NCBI GenBank assembly: GCA_964355545.1
Contig: CAYHEK010000002.1
Coordinates: forward strand, 1-47,999
DNA from: JAPLGE01 sp964355545
GTDB lineage: Bacteria > Bipolaricaulota > Bipolaricaulia > UBA7950 > UBA9294
Length of the DNA stretch: 47,999 nucleotides
Reading direction: 5' to 3'
Below are positions 23,748-31,745 of the stretch, piece after piece. How positions within the stretch are numbered: position 1 is the first letter of the stretch; every line of letters begins with the position of its first letter. Below the pieces are notes generated by a model. It saw nothing but the letters and a program-made list of their open reading frames with translations, was not told where the DNA came from and ran no database searches. Made by a program: the position numbers and the translations under genes.

Positions 23748-25505
23748 TTATCTGACCTCGACGGCCCCGAACGGGCAGACCTCGCGGCACCGGCCGCACC
23801 GGATGCACGCTTTCTCGTCGATCCTCTGGAACGCTCCGTCCCCCTGCCCGATCGCGTGGACTGGGCACTTGCTCGTGCACAGCTTGCAGTCCCGACACCG
23901 CGTCTCGTCGATCCGGTAGTGGATGAGGGCGCGGCAGACGTGGGCCGGGCAGGCCTTGCCGCGGAGGTGGGCCTCGTACTCGTCCTGGAAGTAGCGGGTC
24001 GTGGTGAGGACGGGATTGGGAGCAGTCTGGCCGAGACCGCACAGGGAGTGGCGCTTGACCTTCTTCCCTAGGTCGATCAGGCGCTCGAGCTCGTTGGGTT
24101 CCCCCGCGCCGGCGCAGATGCGCGTCAGCCCCTCCAGCATCCGCTTCGTCCCGATCCGGCAGAACGTGCACTTCCCGCACGATTCCTTCTGAGTGAAGTC
24201 AAGGAAGAAGCGCGCAACGTCGACCATGCACGTGTCCTCGTCGAGCACGATCAGGCCGCCCGAGCCCATGATCGCGCCGGTCTGGGTGATCGACTCGTAG
24301 TCGACCGGCACGTCGGCGAGGGAGGAGGGGATGCACCCGCCGGATGGACCGCCGATCTGGACCGCCTTGAACGCCTTGCCGTCCCGCGTCCCTCCCCCGA
24401 CGTCGAAGACGATCTCGCGGATCGTCATCCCCATCGGGATCTCCACGAGGCCGCTGTGCTTCACTTTCCCGGCGAGGGCGAAGACCTTCGTCCCCTTGCT
24501 CCGTTCGGTCCCGTGGCGTGCGAACGCCGCGGCGCCGTGGCGGATGATCCAGGGGACGTTCGCCAAGGTCTCCACGTTGTTGATGACGGTCGGCCTCCCC
24601 CACAGGCCGGAGGTGGTCGGGTACGGCGGCCGCCGGCGGGGCATCCCCCGCCTCCCCTCGATGGAGGCGATGAGGGCGGTCTCTTCCCCGCACACGAAGG
24701 CCCCGGCTCCGGCCTTGATTGCGACGTCGAAGGAGAACTCGCTTCCCAAGACGTGGTCGCCCAGGAGGCCGGCCTCCCTCGCCGCGACGATCGCCTTCTC
24801 CAGGCGTTCGATCGCCAGGGGGTACTCGGCGCGCACGTACGCGTATCCGCGCGAGGCGCCGATGGCGTAGGCCGCGATCGCCATCCCTTCGAGGACCCGG
24901 TGTGGGTCGCCTTCGAGGACGCTTCGGTCCATGAACGCGCCGGGGTCCCCCTCGTCACCGTTGCAGACGACGACCTTCTCCGAGGACGACTCGCGTGCGG
25001 CGAAGCCCCATTTCGTGGCCGTGGAGAAGCCGGCCCCGCCGCGGCCGCGCAGCCCAGAGGCCTTGATCTCCTCGATCACCTCGCTTGGGGTCATCTGAGA
25101 GAGGACCTTCTCGAGCGCCTCGTATCCGCCGCGTTCCCGGTACTCCGCAAGCGACTCGGGGTCGATCAGGCCGCAGTTCTCAAGGACGATGCGCACCTGG
25201 CGCGCCAAGAAGTTGTCGGAGGGAGTGAGGAGCTCCTGCACGGGATTCCCGCCGACGAGGTGCTCCGCCACGATGCGGTCCACGTCCTGTGGCCGCACGT
25301 GCCCGTAGGTATAGCGTTCTCCGTCTTTTGTTGTGACGTCGACGAGCGGCTCGTTGTAGCACATGCCGACGCAGCCGACCCGCTTCAGCCTCACGGAGAG
25401 ATTGCGTTCGGCCAAAGAGGAGGTAAGGGCCGCGTACACCTCGTCTGCGCCGGCAGCGATCCCACAGGTCGCCAGGCCCACGGAGACCTCGGCCGTGGGG
25501 TTCAC
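23748..25505 (-). CDS. NuoF/HydB-like NADH-binding flavoprotein subunit
   Basis: FMN- and NAD(H)-binding subunit of the complex I/bifurcating hydrogenase type. The 585-residue protein has an N-terminal thioredoxin-like 2Fe-2S domain (Cys14, Cys45, Cys49), the NuoF core with the FMN/NADH loop LRGRGGAGFSTATKWGF and VCNGDEGDPGAFMDR, and the SLBB domain. The NuoF 4Fe-4S site is ESCGKCTFCRIG plus a later HSLCGLGQ. Two C-terminal 4Fe-4S motifs follow (CRDCKLCTSKCP, CIRCGRCREVCP). This is the HydB/HndC layout rather than plain NuoF. I chose the GTG at 25505, which overlaps the nuoE-like stop as GTGA and has GAGGAG upstream; a GTG at 25526 is an alternative. No hydrogenase subunit is present. Confidence 0.9.
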   Translation of the reverse strand: MNPTAEVSVGLATCGIAAGADEVYAALTSSLAERNLSVRLKRVGCVGMCYNEPLVDVTTKDGERYTYGHVRPQDVDRIVAEHLVGGNPVQELLTPSDNFLARQVRIVLENCGLIDPESLAEYRERGGYEALEKVLSQMTPSEVIEEIKASGLRGRGGAGFSTATKWGFAARESSSEKVVVCNGDEGDPGAFMDRSVLEGDPHRVLEGMAIAAYAIGASRGYAYVRAEYPLAIERLEKAIVAAREAGLLGDHVLGSEFSFDVAIKAGAGAFVCGEETALIASIEGRRGMPRRRPPYPTTSGLWGRPTVINNVETLANVPWIIRHGAAAFARHGTERSKGTKVFALAGKVKHSGLVEIPMGMTIREIVFDVGGGTRDGKAFKAVQIGGPSGGCIPSSLADVPVDYESITQTGAIMGSGGLIVLDEDTCMVDVARFFLDFTQKESCGKCTFCRIGTKRMLEGLTRICAGAGEPNELERLIDLGKKVKRHSLCGLGQTAPNPVLTTTRYFQDEYEAHLRGKACPAHVCRALIHYRIDETRCRDCKLCTSKCPVHAIGQGDGAFQRIDEKACIRCGRCREVCPFGAVEVR

Positions 25506-25996
25506 GCTCGCTCCTCTTTTTGCCACGCGGCGATCACTTCGTCGATGCGTCTACGGGTCAGGCGGCCGTAAGTCTTGCTATCGATCATCATCGCCGGGGC
25601 GAGGCTACAACAACCAAGGCAGCGGACGATCTCCAGGGTGAACTGGCCGTCTTTCGTGGTCTCGCCCTCCGTCAACCCGAGCCTCTCCTTGAGTTGGTCC
25701 AGGATATCGTTTGCTCCGAGGACGTGGCACGCCGTCCCCTGGCAGACGCGGATGAGGTGCCTCCCGGGACGATCCAGGCGAAACTGCGAGTAGAAGGTCG
25801 CCACCCCGTAGACGCGGCTGAGGGGTGTGCGGGTGTAGCGCGCGACGCGGACGAGGTTCCCCTCCGCGAGGTAGCCGTGACGGGCCTGGATCGCTTGCAG
25901 GAGGGGAATGACGCTCCCTGGGAAGGGAGGAAAGGAGCCGACAACACCATCCAGCGCGTCCGCGGGTTCGACCGGCAAAGAAGGGGGCTTCGGCAT
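25502..25996 (-). CDS. NuoE/HydC-like 2Fe-2S subunit
   Basis: A 164-residue thioredoxin-like ferredoxin subunit passing electrons to or from the NuoF-like partner. The four cluster cysteines are visible as VCQGTACHV (C-x4-C) and VRCLGCCSLAP (C-x3-C) about 35 residues later. The N-terminal helical bundle contains LLQAIQARHGYLAEGNL and SRVYGVATFYSQF, both typical of NuoE. It is the first large gene of the operon; its TGA overlaps the next gene's GTG. Upstream are a 25-codon reading frame with a strong ribosome site and a plausible promoter. Confidence 0.92.
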   Translation of the reverse strand: MPKPPSLPVEPADALDGVVGSFPPFPGSVIPLLQAIQARHGYLAEGNLVRVARYTRTPLSRVYGVATFYSQFRLDRPGRHLIRVCQGTACHVLGANDILDQLKERLGLTEGETTKDGQFTLEIVRCLGCCSLAPAMMIDSKTYGRLTRRRIDEVIAAWQKEERA

Positions 25997-26007
25997 GAGG
26001 CTTCTCT

Positions 26008-26085
26008 CTAGTGGGAGGCCGGGGCGGGGACGACACCCTCGCGGATCGGTCGACCCAGATCTCGCTTACCCAACGCCTCGTCCAC
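26008..26085 (-). CDS. Candidate 25-residue leader peptide upstream of nuoE-like gene
   Basis: A GTG at 26083-26085 is preceded, 7 bases away, by AAAGGAGGTCC, the best Shine-Dalgarno match in the operon. The frame runs 25 codons (begins MDEALGKRDLGRP, ends PAPASH) and stops 11 bases before the nuoE-like ATG. It is polar and charged with no membrane segment or obvious regulatory codon run. It could be a translated leader that couples to nuoE, or an accidental ribosome site. Conservation is not testable here. Confidence 0.35.
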   Translation of the reverse strand: MDEALGKRDLGRPIREGVVPAPASH

Positions 26086-26136
26086 TCCCGGGACCTCCTT
26101 TCGCTGGAGCTGACCGCTCGCGGCCGGCGCGGGGGG

Positions 26137-26165
26137 ATTATCCCTCCCCTCTGCAGGGGCCGCAA
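26137..26165 (-). promoter_or_regulatory. Possible promoter of the redox operon
   Basis: Minus strand TTGCGG (26160-26165), 17-base spacer, GATAAT (26137-26142). It would give a leader of about 134 bases containing the 25-codon frame. It lies back to back with the Nudix gene promoter. Confidence 0.4.
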
Positions 26166-26168
26166 GGA

Positions 26169-26197
26169 GTGGCATCCTTTCCGGATAGACGTACAAT
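26169..26197 (+). promoter_or_regulatory. Possible Nudix gene promoter
   Basis: GTGGCA (26169-26174), 17-base spacer, TACAAT (26192-26197), with a predicted start near 26204 and a short leader containing GAGGAGGAAGG before the ATG. Confidence 0.4.
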
Positions 26198-26213
26198 CGG
26201 ACGAGGAGGAAGG

Positions 26214-26876
26214 ATGCGTTACTACATCGAAAGCGACGGGAGGGTGTTCCTTGTCGATCGAGGCGGGGTCCTCGACCTTCCGCAAAGAGAGGAGATCCCC
26301 TTTCTAGGGGAGGAGATCGCGCCTCTCGGGACGGTCGAGCAGGTCGTCTTCTGCTCTCCTTGCCTCGATAGACACCCACACGAGTGGCCGAGCAAGGACG
26401 ACCTCTCGACTGATCCCCGAGCCTCGGCTCTCGTCCGCGAGGCGGTGCACGCAAGCATGCCCCGCGTCGTCGTGGAGGGGGTATGTCTCGAGGGGGAGAC
26501 CATTCTCCTCGTGAAGGGGAGTCGTGGCCTGACCGAGGGACGGTGGTCGCTCCCCGGTGGGTTTCTGCGCTTCGGGGAGACGCCGGAGGAGGGGGTCCGG
26601 CGCGAGGTGGAGGAAGAACTCGGCGTGACGGCGCGGGTGGACGGGCTCCTCGACGTCAAGGGACGACAGGGTCCGACGACCCGTCTCCAGTGGGTCATGA
26701 TCTTCTTTCGTGTCTCCCTGTGCGGAGTTCCCTCCCCCAATCCGGACGAGATCGCAGAAGCGCGCTACTTCCCCCTCTCCGAGGCGCGACACCTCCTGTT
26801 CGATGACCTCATGCGCGAGGCGATCGCCCTTCTCCTCGAGAAGGAGCCACCCCTCACAAGAGGTCGATGCTCATGA
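26214..26876 (+). CDS. Nudix hydrolase, NADH pyrophosphatase-like
   Basis: Hydrolyses a nucleoside diphosphate linked to some group. The 220-residue protein carries a complete Nudix box at 116-138 (G-x5-E-x7-REVEEELGV). The N-terminal 80 residues form an extra domain (MRYYIESDGRVFLVDRGG) with a C-x2-C pair in FCSPCLDRH, and ARYFPLSEARHLLFDD lies near the end. The family often acts on NADH, ADP-ribose or sugar nucleotides; the substrate is not fixed by the sequence. GGAGGAAGG sets the ATG. The last 23 bases overlap the 3' end of the convergent barrel-like gene. Confidence 0.85.
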   Translation: MRYYIESDGRVFLVDRGGVLDLPQREEIPFLGEEIAPLGTVEQVVFCSPCLDRHPHEWPSKDDLSTDPRASALVREAVHASMPRVVVEGVCLEGETILLVKGSRGLTEGRWSLPGGFLRFGETPEEGVRREVEEELGVTARVDGLLDVKGRQGPTTRLQWVMIFFRVSLCGVPSPNPDEIAEARYFPLSEARHLLFDDLMREAIALLLEKEPPLTRGRCS

Positions 26877-27963
26877 GGAGGGTGATGTCCTTCTTCCACT
26901 CCAAGTAGTAGGGGAGGTGCTCGAGGCGGATGCCGAGGGAGACGCGGGAGCCCGCCACGGGGGTCAGGACGAGGTCGAGCGAGAATTGATGAAGGTCTGT
27001 GGGCGCGCCATCCCACATCTCGCGGGAGAAGGTATAGGACGCAAGAAGGCTCACAAAGTCGGTGATCAGGTAGTCGTAGCTTGCGGTGACTTCGAGTCGA
27101 TAGGTGTGGAGGATGTCGTACGACCCCGAGAGGCTTCCTCGCGTCAGGAACTGAACTTCTGGGGTGGTGGTGAAGGCGTAGTCGAAGGCGATCGTAGCGA
27201 GGAGATCGTTCGGAGCACCCATGGGGTCAAGGACCTCATACCCCAGGCCGAGCTTGAGATCCCCTCCACAGTAGCGGCTGTAGCTATTGTCCTCCACGAG
27301 CTCCCCCATCTGGGAGAGGTCGAGCGCGTCCAGCCCCCCCATCTTGGTGAGGCCGCTCCCTTCGATGATCTCCTGGAGCGCCGCGAGAAGCTCGGCGAGT
27401 GACGCGTAGGTGGCGACGTTGTCAATCTCGTACGCGATCGACTCAAGGTCCGCTCGGCTCAAGTTTTCGGAGATGCTGTGCTGCGCCACAAGGTGGGCAT
27501 CGATCTTGATCGCCTTGGCGAGAGGGGTGGCGTTGACGAAGCGGCCGTAGCCGACCCCAAGGGCGACGGAGATCCCGATCGTCACGTAGGACGAGGCGCT
27601 CTTCCCGGTGAGCCCAGCGAACCCGAAGTACGGCGCGTCCGGGGAGAAGTAGCGCTTGAAGTTCCCTTCCGCCGTGGCGAGGAAGGAGGAGAGGCCAAGG
27701 AGCGAGATCGTCATGTCGTTCTTGACCTCGAGGTCAAACCCGAAGTCGGGCGAGTCGAAGAGGCGCCGATAGTTCACCTTGAGCTGTCCCTCATTGACGT
27801 CTCGCTCGCTCAACCCGTAGGGGTCGTTCTGGTACCGATAGGAAAAGCTCATCCCCAGGTCGGTCAGGTCGGTGCGCGGCGAGCGATAGTCGCAGAGCGG
27901 GAACGCCGCCGCGGATGCCTGGAGGAGAAAGAGAGAAAGAACGAGAATCAAGCCGGTCTTCAT
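26854..27963 (-). CDS. Secreted beta-rich protein, function unknown (outer-membrane-like)
   Basis: Family not recognised. A 369-residue protein with a signal peptide (MKTGLILVLSLFLLQASAAA) and a long mature region of alternating strands rich in Tyr, Gly and Asp (DLGMSFSYRYQNDPYGLSE, LEVTASYDYLITDFVSLLA, SRVSLGIRLEHLPYYLEW). It looks like a 12-16-strand outer-membrane barrel with a helical insert at about 175-245, and ends DITLLMSIDLL without the terminal Phe. Of two ATGs six bases apart I chose the inner one because GGGGTGA then has normal spacing. It follows dinB by 59 bases on the same strand. Confidence 0.65.
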   Translation of the reverse strand: MKTGLILVLSLFLLQASAAAFPLCDYRSPRTDLTDLGMSFSYRYQNDPYGLSERDVNEGQLKVNYRRLFDSPDFGFDLEVKNDMTISLLGLSSFLATAEGNFKRYFSPDAPYFGFAGLTGKSASSYVTIGISVALGVGYGRFVNATPLAKAIKIDAHLVAQHSISENLSRADLESIAYEIDNVATYASLAELLAALQEIIEGSGLTKMGGLDALDLSQMGELVEDNSYSRYCGGDLKLGLGYEVLDPMGAPNDLLATIAFDYAFTTTPEVQFLTRGSLSGSYDILHTYRLEVTASYDYLITDFVSLLASYTFSREMWDGAPTDLHQFSLDLVLTPVAGSRVSLGIRLEHLPYYLEWKKDITLLMSIDLL

Positions 27964-28022
27964 ACGCATCACCCCTGGAGGAGAAGGTAGGGCAAGGAAC
28001 GGAGGGGAGGCAACCGACTCCT

Positions 28023-29204
28023 TCACGTTTGGGAGTGCGGGATGTCCGTCTTCGCCTGGGGGCTCTCTTCCAGACTCCCTTCCCCATCGTGGGCGTGGGA
28101 TGGAGGGGAGCTCCGCTTGGGCTCCTCGTTGTCGAACAGGGGAAGCTGCTGGGCGCGCGCCTCGCTCAGTCGGCCGACGCCGACCCCGATCAGGCGGACT
28201 CCCCGTCCCGCGAGGGAGATCCGGCGGCGGAAGAGCTGAACGGCCATGGCCTCGATGAGGTAGGAGGAGTCGGTCGCCGCGGTCAGGCTCGCCTGGCGGG
28301 TGGCCGTCTGGAAGTCCGCGAAGCGGATCTTGATCCGGACCATCTTTCCCAACAGTCTCTCGTCGCGCAGCTCGTCGGCCACGGCGTGAGCGAGAAGCTG
28401 CAGGTGGTCTTCGATCGCTCTGTGGGTGTAGAGATCCTCGGGGAGGGTCACCTCGCGGGAGATCGAGTGGGCTTCGCGGGACGGGCGAACGGGTGTGTCG
28501 TCCTCGCCGCGGGCAAGGTGGTACAGGGTCTTTCCGCTTATTCCGAACTCACGCACGAGGAGTTCGAGCGGCGAGCGGCGCAGGTCAAAGATCGTGCGCA
28601 GGCCGAGGCCCTCGAGGCGGCGGGCGGTCACCTTCCCCACCCCCCAGATCCTTCCCACGGGGAGTGGGTCGAGGAGTGCCTGCACCTCACCGGGTTCGAT
28701 CACCATGAGGCCGTCCGGCTTCTTCATCTCGGAGGCGAGTTTGGCGAGGAACCGATTGGGGGCGAGCCCGATCGAGCAGGTGAGGCAGGTCCGGTCGTGG
28801 ATGCGATCCTTGATCTTGGCCACGATCCCCGGCGCGGGGCCGAGGGTCCCCTCGCTCTCCGTGAGGTCGAGGAACGCCTCGTCGAGGGAGACGAACTCGA
28901 CGAGCGGCGTATAGGCGAGGAGGATCTCCCGCACCATCTGGGAGATCTCTCGGTAGCGGTCGAAGCGCGGCTCAAGGTAGATTCCGTTTGGGCAGAGGCT
29001 GCGCGCTCGACTCATCGGCATGGCGCTTGCCACTCCGTGCCTGCGCGCCTCGTACGAGGCGGTCGCCACCACCCCGCGCGGTCCCAGTCCACCTACAATC
29101 ACCGGTCTCCTGCGGTAGGCCGGATGATCGAGCTGCTCCACGGCGGCGAAGAAGGCGTCCATGTCGACGTGGGCGATCCGATGGAGGGGCTTCTCGCTTG
29201 TCAT
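28023..29204 (-). CDS. dinB: DNA polymerase IV (Y family)
   Basis: Error-prone translesion polymerase acting on damaged templates and at stalled forks. The 393-residue protein has the catalytic palm motifs HVDMDAFFAAVEQ (about 11-23) and SLDEAFLDLTE (about 104-114), the steric-gate region YEARRHGVASAMPMSRA, helix-hairpin-helix GRIWGVGKVTARRLEGLGL, and a little-finger domain to about 345. The tail contains QQLPLFD, a standard clamp-binding motif, then a charged Pro/Ser-rich end. The ATG at 29204 overlaps the TGA of the upstream gene as ATGA, so the two are translated together. The open frame extends further upstream but that part is antisense of the neighbour. Confidence 0.95.
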   Translation of the reverse strand: MTSEKPLHRIAHVDMDAFFAAVEQLDHPAYRRRPVIVGGLGPRGVVATASYEARRHGVASAMPMSRARSLCPNGIYLEPRFDRYREISQMVREILLAYTPLVEFVSLDEAFLDLTESEGTLGPAPGIVAKIKDRIHDRTCLTCSIGLAPNRFLAKLASEMKKPDGLMVIEPGEVQALLDPLPVGRIWGVGKVTARRLEGLGLRTIFDLRRSPLELLVREFGISGKTLYHLARGEDDTPVRPSREAHSISREVTLPEDLYTHRAIEDHLQLLAHAVADELRDERLLGKMVRIKIRFADFQTATRQASLTAATDSSYLIEAMAVQLFRRRISLAGRGVRLIGVGVGRLSEARAQQLPLFDNEEPKRSSPPSHAHDGEGSLEESPQAKTDIPHSQT

Positions 29205-29737
29205 GGGAGATGCTCCCGGATCCAAGTGGCGGTGGCGGGGAGCGTAAGGTCGTGGATCAATCGGTACGCGGCGGGGCCGTAGTGGAAGCTGTGGTGCGGC
29301 GCAGACTCTGGGAAGGGAGCCCGGCGGGGATTCACAAGCGAAAGGGGGATCTCTCCCTCCAAAGCAAGCTCGCGTGCGAGGGACCGAAGGCCGGCGAGGC
29401 GCTCTTGACTTCCTCGCTTCAACGGCTGGGAAGACAGGAAGGACGAGAGCGCCTCGAGCTTGAGCCCCAAGAGCGTGCACGGCCGCAGGTGGAGCCGCGC
29501 GGTCCGGCCCGCGGGGTCGATGACCTGCAGAGGGGGCTCCACAATCGGCCCGGGAGAGAGCGCTAGCTCCTCCCATTCCCGGCGGAGCCCCTGTTCAAAC
29601 CTCGGCCGGTCCCAGAGGAGATGGTCCCCGCCGAAGACGGCTTGGTAGAGGAGCTTCTCCAGGTCGACCGCGTCCAGAAAGGGGTGGAGGGCGAGCTCTC
29701 GCTGGATGATTTCGAGTGCCTTTTCTTTCTCGGTCAC
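29201..29737 (-). CDS. Conserved-looking hypothetical protein upstream of dinB
   Basis: I do not recognise the family. The 178-residue soluble protein begins (GTG) TEKEKALEIIQRELALHP and contains LLYQAVFGGDHLLWDRPRF (about 32-50), a stretch with many aromatic and acidic residues, and later HHSFHYGPAAYRLIHDL near the C-terminus; clustered histidines might bind metal, but no known motif fits. No signal peptide or membrane segment. The GTG start follows a TTGACC-N17-TATCCT promoter by only 7 bases. Its TGA overlaps the dinB start, suggesting a shared role, perhaps in DNA damage response, but this is inference from position only. Confidence 0.7.
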   Translation of the reverse strand: MTEKEKALEIIQRELALHPFLDAVDLEKLLYQAVFGGDHLLWDRPRFEQGLRREWEELALSPGPIVEPPLQVIDPAGRTARLHLRPCTLLGLKLEALSSFLSSQPLKRGSQERLAGLRSLARELALEGEIPLSLVNPRRAPFPESAPHHSFHYGPAAYRLIHDLTLPATATWIREHLP

Positions 29738-29744
29738 GCGCGAC

Positions 29745-29773
29745 AGGATAGAATCGGGTGGGATGGAGGTCAA
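29745..29773 (-). promoter_or_regulatory. Promoter of the 29737-dinB operon
   Basis: Minus strand TTGACC (29768-29773), 17-base spacer, TATCCT (29745-29750), ending 7 bases before the GTG. The -35 lies inside the first codons of the divergent THEP1 gene. Predicted leaderless. Confidence 0.6.
29749..29754 (+). promoter_or_regulatory. -10 box of the THEP1 gene
   Basis: TAGAAT ending 8 bases before the ATG at 29763; it overlaps the -10 of the divergent promoter by two bases (29749-29750). No good -35 at 17-18 bases. Predicted leaderless or near-leaderless. Confidence 0.4.
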
Positions 29774-30320
29774 GGCGCGGATCGTCCTTACGGGACACCC
29801 GGGCGTGGGAAAGACGACGCTGATTGAGCGGGTTTTGGAACGGATCTCCCTCCGCGCCGGCGGGATGCTCACGCGGGAGATCCGCAAGTGCGGGTATCGG
29901 GTCGGGTTCTCGATTGTGGATCTATTGACCGGCGCGGAGGGGATTCTCGCCCACCTCCATGAGCGAAGCGGCCCGAAGTTCGGCCGCTACCGGGTCAACC
30001 TCGCCGACCTCGAAGGCGTGGGAATCCCCGCGATCCGCCGCGCGATCGCAGAGGCCGACCTCGTGGTGATCGACGAGATCGCCCCGATGGAGCTCGCCTC
30101 TTCCGCCTTCCTTCCGGCCGTCGAGGCGGCCCTCGCAAGCCCGAAGGCGCTCCTTGTCTCCACCCACGCCCACGTCGATCACCCCCTCGTCCATCGGATT
30201 CGCCAGGATCTCGATCTCTTCCGCGTCAAACTCTCCAATCGTGACGAACTGGTGGAGCAAATTGCCGAGCGGTTTGACCGGAGACCTGAAGGACAGGAGA
30301 TCCCGCCGCCGGCTCGTTGA
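29763..30320 (+). CDS. THEP1-type nucleoside-triphosphatase
   Basis: NTPase_1 family, small P-loop NTPases known mainly from thermophilic bacteria and archaea (Aquifex/THEP1) and from vertebrate NTPCR, which hydrolyse NTPs to NDPs with unknown cellular purpose. The 185-residue protein has the Walker A segment LTGHPGVGKTTLIERVL (8-24), GGMLTREIRKCGYRVGF, a Walker B-like LVVIDEIAPMEL (about 98-109) and STHAHVDHPLVHRIR. This order and length match the family. The ATG is placed 8 bases after a -10 box. Its TGA stop is embedded in the -35 box of the next transcription unit. Confidence 0.9.
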   Translation: MEVKARIVLTGHPGVGKTTLIERVLERISLRAGGMLTREIRKCGYRVGFSIVDLLTGAEGILAHLHERSGPKFGRYRVNLADLEGVGIPAIRRAIAEADLVVIDEIAPMELASSAFLPAVEAALASPKALLVSTHAHVDHPLVHRIRQDLDLFRVKLSNRDELVEQIAERFDRRPEGQEIPPPAR

Positions 30321-30345
30321 CGCTTGGGGAGGGCCGCGCTATAGT
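30317..30345 (+). promoter_or_regulatory. Promoter of the saccharopine-pathway genes
   Basis: TTGACG (30317-30322), 17-base spacer, TATAGT (30340-30345); transcription start expected near 30352, giving a 40-base leader before the ATG at 30393. The -35 overlaps the stop codon of the THEP1 gene. Confidence 0.6.
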
Positions 30346-30392
30346 CGTTCCCCGCTCCGGAGAGGAAGCGGACGGGGTAGCGAGAGCAAGCC

Positions 30393-31745
30393 ATGATCCA
30401 ATCCAAACGAATCGGGATCCGCCGGGAGGACATGTACCAATGGGAACGGCGCGTTCCGCTCGTTCCCCAAGACGCGCAGGAGCTTTCTCACAAGCATAGG
30501 ATTGAGGTATTCGTCGAGTCCTCGGCGAAGCGGATCTTCACGGAGGCGGAGTACCGGCGGGCGGGGATCAAGGTCGTGGAGAGCCTCACCGACTGCCCGA
30601 TCATCCTCGGGATCAAGGAGATCCCGATCCCAGTCCTTGAGGAAGGGAAGACCTACGTCTTCTTCTCCCACACGATCAAGGGACAGCCACACAACATGCC
30701 GATGCTCCGCCGCATTCTCGAGCTTCGCTCTACGCTCATCGACTACGAGAAGGTGACCGACGAGGACGGCCGGCGCCTGATCTTCTTCGGGAACTACGCG
30801 GGGCTTGCGGGAATGCTCGATACCCTGTGGGCGTTCGGCGAGCGCCTGGCCTGGGAGGGGATCGAAAATCCTTTCCAGGAGGTCGACCGCGCCATCGACT
30901 ACCCGGATCTCGACGCCGCGAAGGCCGCCCTACGCAAAGTGAGCGAGCGAATCGCGACGGAGGGATTGCCGCGGGCGATCGCTCCTCTCGTCGTCGGGTT
31001 TGCAGGCTACGGGAACGTCTCCCGAGGAGCACAGGAGATCCTCGATCTTCTGCCCGTGCGCGAGACGAGCCCCCAGGAGCTCCTCGCAGTGTCGAAGAAA
31101 AGGACGTCGGATCGCGTCGTGTACAAGGTCGTGTTCAAGGAAGAGGACATGGTGGAGCCGGTGGAGCCGGGGAAGGGATTTCTCCTTGAGGAGTACTACC
31201 GCCACCCCGAGCGCTACCGGGGCGTCTTCCGCCGCTACCTCCCTCACCTGGACATCCTCGTGAACGGCATCTACTGGGAACCGATCTACCCGCGCCTGGT
31301 CACCAAGGAGGAGGTGCGGAAAATGGTCAGGAAGGGGCGACCGCGACTGCGCGTGATCGGGGACATCAGTTGCGACGTCGAGGGAGCGATCGAGTGCACC
31401 GTGAAGGCGACGGAGCCGGATAACCCTGTCTACGTCTACGACCCGATCAAAGATCGGGTGACCGACGGGGTCGCTGGGGACGGGCCCGTGATCCTGGCGG
31501 TGGAGATCCTTCCGACGGAGCTCCCGCGCGAGGCCTCGACCTACTTCAGCGGCGTCCTCAAGGAGCACATCCCGCCTCTTGTCCAGGCGGACTTCGATGC
31601 AGACTTCGATCACTGCGAGCTCTCCTCCCCGCTCAAGCGGGCGGTGATCGCCTACCGGGGTGAACTGACGCCGAACTACCGCTACTTGGAGAAGTTCCTC
31701 GCGCAAAGCGGCGACGAGAGAAAGCCGAAAGGAGAAGACGCGTGA
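30393..31745 (+). CDS. Lysine-ketoglutarate reductase (saccharopine-forming), eukaryote-type
   Basis: Condenses L-lysine and 2-oxoglutarate to saccharopine with NAD(P)H. The 450-residue protein resembles the N-terminal half of animal/plant AASS (LKR-SDH): IGIRREDMYQWERRVPLVP at the start, then DCPIILGIKEIPIP, TYVFFSHTIKGQPHNMPML (about 87-105), LIFFGNYAGLAGMLDTLWA, and the Rossmann-like VVGFAGYGNVSRGAQEIL (about 203-220). The C-terminal region has GDISCDVEGAIECTVKAT and DGPVILAVEILPTELPREAS, as in the same enzyme. The last bases overlap the next gene's GTG (GTGA). It heads the catabolic island from its own promoter. The alternative that it acts in lysine synthesis is less likely because no AAA-pathway genes are present. 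Confidence 0.85.
   Translation: MIQSKRIGIRREDMYQWERRVPLVPQDAQELSHKHRIEVFVESSAKRIFTEAEYRRAGIKVVESLTDCPIILGIKEIPIPVLEEGKTYVFFSHTIKGQPHNMPMLRRILELRSTLIDYEKVTDEDGRRLIFFGNYAGLAGMLDTLWAFGERLAWEGIENPFQEVDRAIDYPDLDAAKAALRKVSERIATEGLPRAIAPLVVGFAGYGNVSRGAQEILDLLPVRETSPQELLAVSKKRTSDRVVYKVVFKEEDMVEPVEPGKGFLLEEYYRHPERYRGVFRRYLPHLDILVNGIYWEPIYPRLVTKEEVRKMVRKGRPRLRVIGDISCDVEGAIECTVKATEPDNPVYVYDPIKDRVTDGVAGDGPVILAVEILPTELPREASTYFSGVLKEHIPPLVQADFDADFDHCELSSPLKRAVIAYRGELTPNYRYLEKFLAQSGDERKPKGEDA

Noticed and set aside
23737..24180. N-terminal extension of the fusion oxidoreductase frame
   Set aside because: Antiparallel composition is Arg/Gly-rich, it overlaps the NuoF-like gene in another frame, and a natural ferredoxin start lies at 23736.
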